Source of the DNA: Holothuria scabra
Lineage: Eukaryota > Echinodermata > Holothuroidea > Aspidochirotida > Holothuriidae
DNA length: 64,000 nucleotides
Direction: 5' to 3'
Assembly: GCA_037179385.1 (NCBI GenBank)
Contig: CM074180.1
Location: forward strand, 26,269,455 to 26,333,454
Position numbers and translations under genes: made by a program. The notes below the pieces were generated by a model. It made no database searches, was not told the origin of the DNA, and worked only from the letters and a program-made list of their open reading frames with translations. Positions 47,571 through 58,799 of the stretch are shown piece after piece; positions within the stretch are counted from its first letter, which is position 1, and each line of letters begins with the position of its first letter.

Positions 47571-48290
47571 ACATTTTCAGTCCTTGACCTTCAGTGATTT
47601 TGATGACTTTTGACCTTAACCCAACACACAATGATTTGAAATCTGTGACTTACACCTTAAAATACTGTTTGAAAAAAGTTTTTCAGTGCTTGACCCCTGG
47701 TAACCCCAGATGACCCTTGGCCTTGACCAAACATATCAGATTTCATGCTTACACCAAAACACACCTACACACCAAGTATGACATCCATCCAAGTTTCCTA
47801 ACTTGAAATATCATTTTGAGGTTTTTAGTTTTTGACCCCTGGTGACCCCAAATGATGTCTGACCTCCACCAAACAAAGCAAGACTAATCTTTGTACCATA
47901 ACACATTTATTTATAAAGTATGATGTCTATCCAAGCTTCCTAACTTAAGATATAACTTGTTTACAAAGTTTCTGGCTTTTTACCTCTGGTGACCCCAGAT
48001 GACCTTTGACTTCCACCCAAACTTACAGGATTATTCTTTATGCAATAATGCATCCACATATCACATATGATATCTTTCTAAGCTTCCTACGTATATTAAC
48101 ATATCATTTTTAAAAGTTTTTTAGTATTTGACCTCTGTTGACCTCAAAGGCCTTTGACCTCTACCAAAAATGATAGATCACACCTTCCCAGTATGGTGGA
48201 TCTATACACCCAAGGTTAAGTTAGTCCAACTTCCCTTGTTGAGTTATTGCGTATCCTAGTATGTGTCACAGACACACATATGCTAACCTG
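47570..48290 (-). mobile_element. Decayed minus-strand array of the tandem-repeat family, ~5 units
   Basis: At about 140-150-bp spacing the plus strand reads 'tgacccctggtgaccccaaa' followed by a degraded 'tgacctttgacctccacc', the complement of the family's half-site cluster. It ends near a short 'gtgtcacagacacacata' remnant of the microsatellite. Terminal 11-mers are gone. Only the unit near 48124-48160 keeps a nearly complete pattern. Confidence 0.6.
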
Positions 48291-48595
48291 ACTGCATTGG
48301 TTACTTTTGCTAATGCAAGGAACCAACAATAGCTAATTCTCAGGAATATCTTCATTTCTCTCTCAGGTAAACATGGTTATATTTCAATATATACTGCACA
48401 CTGTTCATCCAAGGTAAGCAATGATAAACTTCATAATTCATAAAATTAAAAAAAAAAAAGTTGTCACAGGATTCTCAAGAGCCATTCATGAAACAAGAGA
48501 TGACTTGGTGGGGCTGTCCTTTCCCTTTCAGTTTTTTACCAAAATCCATAGAACAGAGATGCTATGATAAATGATTCACATTGCTATATAAAAAA

Positions 48596-48692
48596 ACAAA
48601 AAATTGAAGATTCCTTCTTTTTGAATACATCAAGGGAGATTACCATAATCTCCCTTGATGTATTCAAAAAGAAGGAATCTTCAATTTTTTGT
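48596..48692. repeat. Perfect 47-bp inverted repeat with 3-base loop
   Basis: Arms 48596-48642 and 48646-48692 are exact reverse complements (for example attgaagattccttcttttt and its mirror), separated by CCA. It would form a long hairpin in RNA or a cruciform in DNA. No mobile-element signature or duplication was seen around it. Confidence 0.9.
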
Positions 48693-51600
48693 CTTATGTG
48701 ACAACCTGTAGGTCTTTGATCAGTAATGCATCACTGAGCCCATGACAAAAAGCATGCGCACATGAACTTGATGCACTCGGAAAGGTAAGAGATGACATTG
48801 TGTGCATTAAAGGACAACACAATTCTAATCAGTCTGCATTAAAGCTTGTCATCACTTGGCTGCACGCTCCATGCTAATGTACAATTTGCACAGCTTCATG
48901 TTTCATAGCTTTTTATCTTTGGGCAGGATTGTGTTACAGGGCAATAAATCCTAATGAAGACCTATAGACAGCAGACAAAGCAAAAGTTGTTAAAACAATC
49001 AAATAGGTTTACTGCACACTAAAATAAATTTAGAACAGAGAGGATCGCCGCAACCTTGTAATAGCTGGAGTGGGCTGATGAAATTCAACACCATAATCAC
49101 ATTAAAGGTCTTCATGAGACTATGTAGGTTTGTATTCTAGAAGAAGTATATAAAACATTTCAAACAATAGCCAGAAAAACTCTCTGGGCTGGGATTCCTT
49201 ATAAATAGAAAACTGAATGTTTTAAGGTCACATATACCAGAACTGGTGATGCTTCCAGGAATAACCTTAACACTGCATTCTACTTGAAAATCCCCATGAC
49301 CATTTGTTGGCAAAATCACCCAACATTCATCACGTAAATTTTGGTTAACATGCAGCAATTATACCAAGACACAAAATTTGTCACATCTCCCAGGCTTCGA
49401 CAAATCCCTCGCCCGACAGGTCCGGGACAAGTAAAAAATGACTCGGACAAGTGAACTGCTCAATATTATAGCCCGATGGGCAAGCAGCACAGAAGTCTTC
49501 TTCACATAGGAATTCAATGGCTAGTACTAGATAATTAGATATGGACTCAGTGCATATTCATGCAGACAAGTAGACTTTGGGAATCCCTAGCCCAATGGAC
49601 AAGTAATAAGAAATGAATTTATCGAAGCCTGCATCTCCTTTCAGTTCATCACTGCTTATTCATTGACATCAAACTTTGAAACTTTAATGCAGAGAGAGAA
49701 TCCTACAGTACCTTACATTTTGGACATCTAGAAAATGTTTTACATATCAGGGTCTTGCACTCCACACCAGGAAATTGTCTCAAATTTTTTTAAGGGGATA
49801 AATCATCTGCCCAACCATGACTGGGCAATTATATTTAGGGAAAACTTTGAATTCTAAACAGTTGATGAATCACACACACACTTGTCTCAACAATTTACGC
49901 ATGGAAGTATTACCTCAGAGGTAGTACTTCCATGCTTACAGTACGCTCAGTACAGCCTACTATGGATTTTCCTTGACAAGAAGAGTGGAGATCAGAGGGA
50001 TATACAGTAGGGGCCTTATCCTCATTTTTATTATGGGGATTCAGGGCTGCTTAAAACAAAGAACTAAAACTTCAATTTTCTTCTATACTGGGACTCTTCT
50101 CCAATGGTAACCCCCTCCCCCCTGTTCCCAGTTAGTCTAACAATCAGTGTTTGAAGGTTTACTATTACCTGGCAGGTGATTTTTTTCAAATGGAGAAAGG
50201 GATACAAGTTTACGCTGTAACTGAGAACTTTTACTGTCTAAAGAGCCTTTAAGAACAAAGTAGACTAGTATCTGTAGGCCTATATGGAGAGGCATACATA
50301 CTAAAGTTTGAGGATATGTTGTAGAAGCAACTTAGGAGAATAAGAATGTCAAGGACAGGGGCAATAATTTGTTCTCAATATTACACGTAGGAAGGTCATT
50401 ACTGATTTTCCAAAATAACTGTGTGGAAAATTAAACATCACAAGCCAATTTCTCAATTATCTGGGGGAGGGGGGAGGGCATGTACCCAACCCTCCCCCTC
50501 CCAGTATTGTTGCCCTTGGTCAAGGAGGAGAAATTAACTAATGACATAAATGATCAACTTTCTCTGCATCCGCCATTGATCATTTACTATTCTCCTTTTC
50601 CTTTTTTTCTTATTTTTTCCTTTTTTGTAAGGGTCAAATTTGGAATTTAATCAGTAAGTACTGTATATATCACCCATCGTTAAAAATCACAATATTTAGA
50701 TCACGTTGTGAGCGTACACTTAGCTGACACTTTAAATTATAAAATAACCTACATATAATATAATATACACAGCAGAAAATCTGATCTGCTGAAAATGTCT
50801 TGTCTCAAGTTCAAATGCTTGCACTAACTGTTACCCACTCTTTTCCATGGCGAAGGCAGGTGAAACAAGAGACATATTATGTCAAGCAAAAGAAAGATAT
50901 ATACAACACATGATGCTATAGCTCAGATTTATTCAAAGAAATTGAAAGGATTCATATTTCAAAAACCTGATCATGACACTTGTTGCTGGTATACTGTGGG
51001 ATGCATGCATCAGGATTCAAATTTCCTGCAAAAGGGGCAGTCTGTCAAACCTACGCGTACAGTAGTTTGACCTGTAGTATTTCAAAATGATCATTTGTGA
51101 GGATGAGGCTCAGCATTTTTTTTTTTTTTTTTGTTTGTTTGTTTTGGTATTTGCTTTTGGTTTTGTTGATCCACTAAATGAATTTCAATATAAGGCTATT
51201 TGCACTCCTACATGAATAGGGTAGTCTGTGCCGAAAAGCCTGAAATGAGGCAAATTCTATAGTACTGTGTGGGAACACTTGCACAGCCAAGTGACTTAAT
51301 ATTATAAACATCAGTTAATGTCTCAGACTTTTTTGCCCTAAATCACACAAAACTTTTCCTTATTTAGAAATGAATAGTGATAAGATAGATTGCCAAAGGC
51401 TACATTCAACACAGTGATTTTGAAGTGGAGGGAGCTAATCATCAAAGCAGTCCAATATCAATAATTACTGTACAATAATAGCAAAGTAAGGCAGCCCAAA
51501 ACTTGATGCTTACAGCAGAAAAAGTGGGGGGTTAAGCCCCCCAGCCACCCCCTCTGCTGTCCCTGCATGTATTCCTCATTTACCCATAGTAAATATGGGG

Positions 51601-52840
51601 CAACGTAGATCAAAAGGTTACCTAAGAGGAAGGGAGCCCTCTAACAGATGGCCTTGGAGTCTTCAATTCTCAATTCTTGATGCAAAAATCAAAAAGTATC
51701 CCATACATTATATATATGCATTCCTGCTCCATGCAAGTCAGTGCACTGTTTCCTGCAATCATGCATGACCTCAGATCTACTAGTTGCAGTATAACATATT
51801 GTACTGTGTACTACTGCAGTTGTGAAGTTCAAGTCTGTAGATAAGGGTGGGGAACCAAGGGATTGGAAACCCCTGAAATAAATTCACTCCTGAAAATGAA
51901 AACATAAGCCATAGCCTTACAGTTTGAAAAAACTCACCCTAAAAATTTTCTACCCCTGGAAGCTTCTGTAGCTTTCTCATGCTCAAGACTGTCTGGATAC
52001 ATTTTACAGAGTTACTGTTACAACCGAATGCATGACAATCACACAGCTTCTTCATTCCTTGAAATATTTACAGCAGCTCAGGGCTTGAAAACTTCTACGT
52101 GATAGGTGCCAGGGATGTTCAGGATTTCAAAATTCACGACTGGAAAGTCTGGCAGGTAATGTCATAAGTTGGGTGTACACTTAATTTACAATTCCATTTG
52201 GCCATCTCAAGTTAAAAAAAAATCCTGTTGGACTACCATAGTCTAATGCTAAAAAGCCCACCGTGTGTCTTTTTCCAAAAATATTGTACAAGTACTGCAA
52301 CTCTTAGCATCATCAAAGGCTGCTAACATACAATTTCAAAACCAAACAGATGTAATTTTCTATAGTCTCATTCAGTATAGACTTCATCAACAAATACACA
52401 AGTTTGCTTTTATTATTGTAAGTAGACAAATTAGGCACATTCCAGGGAAAAGCCAATGAAGCATGCAGTACCCATGGGGTATTATAGACTTAAAACCAGC
52501 ACATTGTAGACTCATGTGCAAGCAGGGTAACTGTACATAAATATTGCAAACAAGAGGAGGGGTGACACAGAGTAGCAAGTACTGTATCACGGTACAGCAG
52601 TTGACCTTCACCACTTTTAAAGGACACTATTTTATCTCTCCATAAAATGCAGGTACTTGGATAACATATGAAGACTTCCCCAAAACTTCCCAAAACTCCC
52701 TGGTTTTGGAGTCTGTGAGGATTGATACCTACCTCCTTTCACCCAATGTATGGACTAATCGGACAGCAAGTGACGGTCTAATTTCAGTCGGGCATAACCG
52801 GGGTCCATCACCTTTTAATCTTTTGATTCTCTTGCTTACC
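48693..52840. other. Non-coding stretch, no gene seen
   Basis: Holds a 17-18-bp hairpin at 49899-49935, G-rich remnants (50460-50510, 51520-51555) and a poly-T run (51118-51132). No exon with a convincing frame and splice sites was found on either strand. Confidence 0.35.
49899..49935. repeat. Near-perfect short hairpin
   Basis: GCATGGAAGTATTACCTC is followed by a short loop and the inverted copy GAGGTAGTACTTCCATGC, with one mismatch. Confidence 0.6.
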
Positions 52841-53119
52841 TCTATCATGGATTGTTGTGCTCTACATTGTATCTTAATTCCTTCAATTTCACTGAATATA
52901 AGGGTTTGAAACTTGGGGAAACGATATATAAAGGCGATTCAAGGCTGATGGACCCCACTAATGACTGCGCACAATTACTAAGAAGAAGCGCTAATCGGAA
53001 TCGTCTATACCATATAAATTCATACTTACAAGTTACCATCCGGCAAAATAGTAAAACTGTGGAAGCACAGCAGAGATTTAGATTTTGGTATTTTTTCACA
53101 TGTTTTGCTTAAATTTTCC

Positions 53120-53156
53120 CTTTAATACTTGAATTTTTTGACTTGAGGTACACTTT
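53120..53156. repeat. Outer end of the long-TIR MITE family
   Basis: GAATTTTTTGACTTGAGGTA and then CACTTTA matches the outer right arm of 21226-21786. The matching left end was not found, so this is a fragment. Confidence 0.5.
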
Positions 53157-54899
53157 ACCAAAACTGGTCAGAAATCAAGCAGTAAAACTTTTTACTGTAT
53201 ATAATGACAACAACTTTCCTATTAGGGACTCATGAAATAATGATATCGTTTCTTTTTAAAACAGATTTTTAAGAATTTTAACTGTGTTGAGTAGTTTACC
53301 TCTGTTTAATATCATGATGCATACTGCAGGGGGATTTTTTCTTGTTTTTTGCAACTATGTACCAGTATGCAGAGAGAATTTATGCAGGAAACAGTCATGT
53401 GATACATTAATAATGTGACAAACAACATCAGCCACCTGCTGTAGACGCAAATGAGTTCATTACGACATAATTTTTTAATATTTTTAGATGTTGGCATGAT
53501 CACCTGGAGCAGATTACATTAATTTACATTAATCTTCTGTACCACCAGCAAGTTAATTATCAATGCTAATAGAGAAATTATGTTTTCAATGCTCTCTTGG
53601 TGTTACAATGTACATGTTACTTGGTTGTATGTCTTTACTGTAGTTTACACAGTTGCATATAAACAATACTTACAGGATGAAATGTGTACACCTACACAAT
53701 ACAATGTGGAAAATTGAAGAGATACTCTACTGCTAGGCTAAAGGCACCTAAAAATTAAAATTCCCCATTGCCCACTGACCACTTTCAGTATGGACTGGGG
53801 GTGCAAAATATGCCTGCAGTGCTCACCTGGCTTCGAGAGGCAATGACAAAAGGAAAGGGCTTGCATCATATTTGAAACAGAACTCAAAACTTGAACCATA
53901 CAAATCTGAAACACTATTTAAACTACCTTTTAATCTAGTTGACAGTAATAAACACATTTGTGTACAGTAGGTGTGTCATAAAAACTCATCCAACAAGCTA
54001 TAATTAACCCATTGACCAAATGTTGAAACAATTTACATACTTTCCACAGTTCTTTCAGATCAATTGACAAAATGGAGCATCTTTCCTTTTCAATGTTCTT
54101 GCTGAGATACATTCAATTATAAAAACTTCTATACTTCATCAGGGAGTACTGTACAAGAGCAGGCTTAATGAAATAATGTGACTTGCAGATAGGACTCAGT
54201 CTTGAAGAGATCTGGAGTTCAAATCCTGACTAGGCCCTAAGAGAGCAACATTGGTGAAGTACGTAGCTCAAATCTGAGTAAATATGACAGTGAAACCTTA
54301 GCTGTGACTAGATTCCTACATTCCTACTGTACATGGACCTTTTGAGAAAAAAAAAAGGGAGAGGCAAATTTTATGGGGCTTAACTTTTTCAAGTGAAATT
54401 ATTTACCCCCAGAAAAGAGTTAAGATGCTACATCAGAGAAAGTGTTGACAGGGGCAATAGCCAGGAATTTGTTTCTGGGGAAGAAGGAAGGAGGGGGGGA
54501 GGGGGGCAAAGCAGGTGCAAAGCAATACTATGACAAAGATAGTCCCACCTTTTGACCTTGTATATGACCTCTTAAAACCTTGGATAGAAAAATCTAGTTT
54601 AACACTCAAGAACCACTATGTAAGGAATACTATGACCAGAGACACTCAAAAGATATTCACAAAATAGCCAGTAATAACCACTATTTTTCATGACCTTTGA
54701 GCTCAACTTTCTGAACACAACATGTTCAATGACCAATGTACAGGTACAAGTTTTGTTAAAATCCATCAACAAGTGAGCCCATCCTGAGAGCATTTAAAGG
54801 TAACTATGAACAGACATGATAATTTTTATAAACAGATAGAGTACAGTATGTGACAGTATTGGATCACAACACTATAGCTCTGAAAACAGCTCTTCAAGT
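53157..54899. other. Non-coding stretch, no gene seen
   Basis: AT-rich. A possible SINE-head relic (ggagttcaaatcctgactagg) is at about 54210-54232, without a clear body attached. Confidence 0.35.
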
Positions 54900-55085
54900 T
54901 GGTTTGAGCAAATAAATGGAACCTATCCCCAGTTGTGCTTGGTGCTCAGCATATTGGCAATGGCCAGTAAGGAAAACAAGCTAATGAGCCACAACTGGAA
55001 AAAAGACCTTGGCCACTCCATCTTTAAGCAGACTTAGTTTTTTAGAAATGGAGCCGTAAAACCTCATCTACTGTAACCAACTAAT
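54900..55085 (+). mobile_element. SINE copy, diverged
   Basis: Matches the family body: 'aatggaacctatcccc', 'ggtgctcagcatattggcaa', 'gagccacaactggaaaaaag', 'gaaatggagccgtaaaacc' and a short CTAA-type tail. Confidence 0.65.
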
Positions 55086-55329
55086 CTAAGTGAGTATTTT
55101 TGGCATGCAGCTGTTGGAAACCTTGACTTTATACCATCATGCACCCCCCCCGTCTCAGTTAAGTGTTAAGCATGGAAAAGCTCCAAAATGTAATAAAAAC
55201 TAGGTATGGGTCTGGTTCCCTATTACTTTCAAATGATTAGAAAAAATGCACTGCTTTCCCTAGGGTGCTCAACTTGATGCAACAGAGATATACTGTAATA
55301 TGTACAGCACCATAAAGTACTTGATGAAT

Positions 55330-55828
55330 TTAAAGGGCAAGAGCATTTACCCTAACTTGAAGTAGTGTCATAGACTATTCTGTTTCATGAATGAGCATCC
55401 GCATCTCACGCGGAAGGCCCGGCTTCACTTCCCAGGTCGAGTCATACCAAAGACTCTAAAAATGGAACCTACTGCCATTGTGCGTGATGCTAAGCATAAG
55501 CGATGGAGTACGGAAAACAAGCCAGTGAGCAACAACTGGAAAAAAGGCAGTGGTCGGCTCGACTTGAACCAACAGGTAAGAAACTGGGCCGTAAAACTCT
55601 ATCTAACTAACTAACTAATTCATGAATGACTCTTTGGAGTCATGTGACAATATGTTTTCTGTTCAAATGTGAAATTTACTAAAAGGAGCTATGCTTGATT
55701 TACCTTGAATATACAATATTGAAGTCCTAAAATATTTTAAGAGGTACTTTGAAGAGAAATGAGAGGAAAATTGTGAGATTGAGCTGATGCCTTCAAAACA
55801 CTTTTGGGGGGACTGTTCTTGCCCTTGA
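55330..55828. mobile_element. MITE (TTAAAGGGCAAGAGC TIR) split by a nested SINE
   Basis: The left end TTTAAAGGGCAAGAGC pairs with the right end GACTGTTCTTGCCCTTGAAG. It shares its right-hand interior with the copy at 9100-9339. A SINE at 55395-55618 with 11-bp target duplications interrupts it, so the MITE is older than that SINE insertion. Confidence 0.65.
55395..55618 (+). mobile_element. SINE copy with 11-bp target duplication, nested in a MITE
   Basis: Runs from GCATCCGCATCTCACGCGG through a B-box-like cttcacttcc, the common body and a (CTAA)n tail. TTCATGAATGA is present on both sides (55384-55394 and 55619-55629). It is one of the best-preserved family members here, with only the start of the tRNA-like head missing. 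Confidence 0.88.
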
Positions 55829-56753
55829 AGTTCAGCATGCCACATGCCTATATGGCATATCAGTAATTTGGCCTGGATGACCTAGTTTAATACTTAATAA
55901 AAAATTCCACATAAACAAAAGTATACACAGAAAGTACTGTAGATAACAGTTATCACTGCACAGAGGGCTTTGACAGCCATATTAAATACATTTCTGATAT
56001 TTAGAATTCAGCTTGGCAAGCAGAACAAACAATCATGTTTACATACCACTCTTCACTTTGATGGGACTGTCAACCAAGTCAATGAAGCAAAGCCGTTTTA
56101 TCAGTTAACTCTTTCAGAATTAATATCCCAGCTGTAACTTCCGGATCTTGATAAGATCAACCGAGACATCATAATTAAAGGTGTTCGTTGTAGCTTTGTT
56201 CTAATACGATGTTGCCTATATTAAACTGATCACCGGCAACCTCATGCATAAGAAATGTAATCTTAGACTACTTAGTTTATGTTTGCCGACTGTTATGGTC
56301 CATGGACACTGGTTTAATTGATGGCAAATCAGGGTTGGAGAAGAAGATGATTGGTTAAAGGGCATGGTCAGTCAGCCATGTTTTTGTCAATACAACAAAC
56401 AGAGCAGCCATAAAATTTGCCAGAATGATCTTTTAAAAGTCCAACTACTGCAATGTATGTTAGGCAATCTACTTATTTTGGACAAACCTTTTTCAAGTAC
56501 AATTTCACTTCACAATTCACTTGATCCTAAGTTACAATTTAACTACTGTACACTGTAACTGTGCATAACACCCTGCATGATTACTGCTCATATGTGAATA
56601 CACACAGTGCTATGGGCTGTTGAGCACATGTTTGAAAATTTAAATTGAACATGTTTGTATGTGACTATTTTGAGGATGCCACACTTCATCTTGTTTCGCA
56701 AAGCTGTGAAAAATATCTCAAACATCATGTGTAAGCAGAATTATGAGAAGCAT
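55829..56753. other. Non-coding stretch, no feature seen
   Basis: No exon, RNA gene or repeat end recognised. Confidence 0.35.
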
Positions 56754-56755
56754 TA

Positions 56756-57178
56756 GCCGTGTTCCCATTTGATCCAGGGAGATGGATCTTGATCTACTGA
56801 GGTGGATCAACATCAGTTACCTTGATCGAGATCCGCGTTCCCATTTGAGTGAGCGCGGTAGATCAAACGTGTTTTATGAACACATTGCGCAAGTGCGAAA
56901 AGGTCACCAATGTTTACAAGTCTGCCTGCCATACATTTCGTATCAATGTATCACAAAAACATACATGAGTGTAACCGGAGATCCAGGGTCACTTGATCTA
57001 CCGATGTGTTCCCATTACAAACTTTGATTCAGCGCGGTGGATCTGATCTACCCCGAACGGTCGATCAAAATCGGTGGATCTTGATCTTGAGTGAGTGTTG
57101 TTGATCTGCGTTCCCATTAGTGTTTGATCCACCTCGGTAGATCAAGATCCACCTCCCTGGATCAAATGGGAACACGGC
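56756..57178 (+). mobile_element. 423-bp MITE, copy 1, TA-flanked
   Basis: The terminal inverted repeats begin GCCGTGTTCCCATTTGATCC and extend for at least 50 bp, with repeated GATCTACCGAGGTGGATC words inside. TA is present on both sides (56754-56755 and 57179-57180), as for Tc1/mariner-type target sites. It is much more GC- and CpG-rich than its surroundings. The open frame inside is only TIR and spacer sequence. A second copy in opposite orientation is at 62484-62906. Confidence 0.85.
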
Positions 57179-58125
57179 TATTGATTTCAAGGTTGGAGTC
57201 AGAAGGGAGGGGACAATGGCCCCATTGTTGGGGAGACTGATGACTCTCCCTTGGGAAAACTGACAAATTTTCTGCCATAAAATTCCTTCAATGTATAACC
57301 TAGGGATTTTCAATTAAAGATTTTTAAGGAAAGTCAAATTGGGGGAGATTTCCAATATTGTCCTCATAATCTGATGATATTCAGTTACCAGGTAACCCCA
57401 AATGACTACTGAAATTCTGCTTACAAGCTTGAGGATTATGTGTGTGCTTGCAGATTCATAAACATGCTCAGAGCAGAACAGGGGATATGACAGAAAGTTC
57501 TTATCCCTGATTCCGTGAGTCAATGGCCAACCTGTACATGTAGCTTTAAATACTGTTACTGACAAAGTTGAAAATTAGGTCTGTTCCCATAGCTGACATC
57601 CCAAGAAAAGGAAATAATAATTGATACTGTAATGCAGTTATGATATAGTAATTATGTGTTATTGAAAGCTTGTTAGAAACTTATTGCAGGTAACTGGGGA
57701 TTACAGAGTGAAAATAGGAGGTAAGGGGGGGGGGGGCAGCATAGATGGCAATGTTCTTTTGTCAATTCTGGTGAAATCGGGTACAGCAGCTGCCACCCAA
57801 TCTTATTTAAAAACCTCTCACTTCAGACATAATCTGAGAGAAATAAACATCGGACTCTGGTTTCAAGATAGTCCCAAATCTGGCATTTCATCCCTTCATA
57901 TTAGCTAAACCAAGAAAATTCATAGTAGCTGTACTAGAAGACACTCAGAGATCTGAAGTCATATCCCAGGGACCCTTCATACACTATGAACTCAGCACTG
58001 CTGTATCTGTTGGATCTGTACAAAGTAATAATTAATCATTCAAAGATATCTTGTATTATTATTTTGTAGTGTCAATGTCAATATTTGATTAAATGTTAGA
58101 CAACATACAGTATCTGCAGGTTTTA
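57179..58125. other. Non-coding stretch, no feature seen
   Basis: Contains a G run at 57726-57737. No exon or element recognised. Confidence 0.35.
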
Positions 58126-58129
58126 TGAG

Positions 58130-58600
58130 TACTTAGTTAAAAGCAAATAAACCACTGACAGTCTTTACTAGTTACTACATGTACTCCCAGCACCCTTCGT
58201 GGGTGCAACACAGTATATTCACAAGCAAGATGTTGTGAGCACCATAGGAAGGACCACACCTTCAGGCAGAGCTGGGGGGAGCTAGTCCTTCCCTTCCTGT
58301 TGATGTACCCTATGATGGTGGTGTCCTGAAGAGCCTTTTCAGCCCTCGCCACTGCTCTGAGCTCACGCATGTTTATGTGGAGTGGCGATTCCTCCTATGT
58401 CCACACCCACTCGAGGGTTCTCCTCTAGCAAGAACTAGTGTCCCAGCTCAACAACAAAGCATTGGTAGTGATAGTCAGACTGAGGCAAAAGAACCCAAAA
58501 GGGCAAGACCCCCTCAAAGAGGTTGGCGTTGCAAGTTTACCACTGGAGGTGGGGACAGACATGCCTGGCCTTTCGGGACCTTGTCAGGAGGTCCTGGACA
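58130..58600 (-). pseudogene. Decayed DIRS-like RNase H fragment
   Basis: On the minus strand a broken frame reads LTITTNALLLSWDT (where relatives have T-D-A-S...GWGA). After a stop it continues SPLHINMRELRAV, then TTIIGYINRKGRTSSPQLC and a diverged WCSQHL. This order, H-I-N-x-x-E-L-x-A-V then Y-I-N-R-x-G-x-T-x-S, is characteristic of RNase H in DIRS-group elements. It differs clearly from the element at 11326-16561, so it belongs to another lineage. Neighbouring reverse transcriptase or recombinase was not seen. Confidence 0.65.
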
Positions 58601-58799
58601 ACAGCTGGAAGTGGGGGGGACGGAAGTGCAGTGACCTCATGTGCAGGTGGCACAAGGGGATCCCATCTCTCAGACTTGCAAGGAGCCTGAGGACAAGGAG
58701 CCAAGCTGTGACTGGGCTAATGGGAGCCTCCAGAAGGTTGTTAATGCAATTTAGATGTAGCAAGGGGTATTATATGTCAGCAATATGAATTTTCTTTAT

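Noticed and set aside
53000..53112. Minus-strand exon candidate ending at a GTAAGTA donor near 53030
   Set aside because: The stretch lies within repeat-like sequence next to a MITE end, and the implied exon has no family match or clear acceptor.
56782..57027. 81-residue open frame also found at 62635-62880 on the other strand
   Set aside because: Both copies are MITE sequence; the similarity comes from the repeat, and no known domain is present.
58438..58788. 116-residue plus-strand open frame
   Set aside because: It lies antisense to the recognisable DIRS-like RNase H remnant and has no features of its own.
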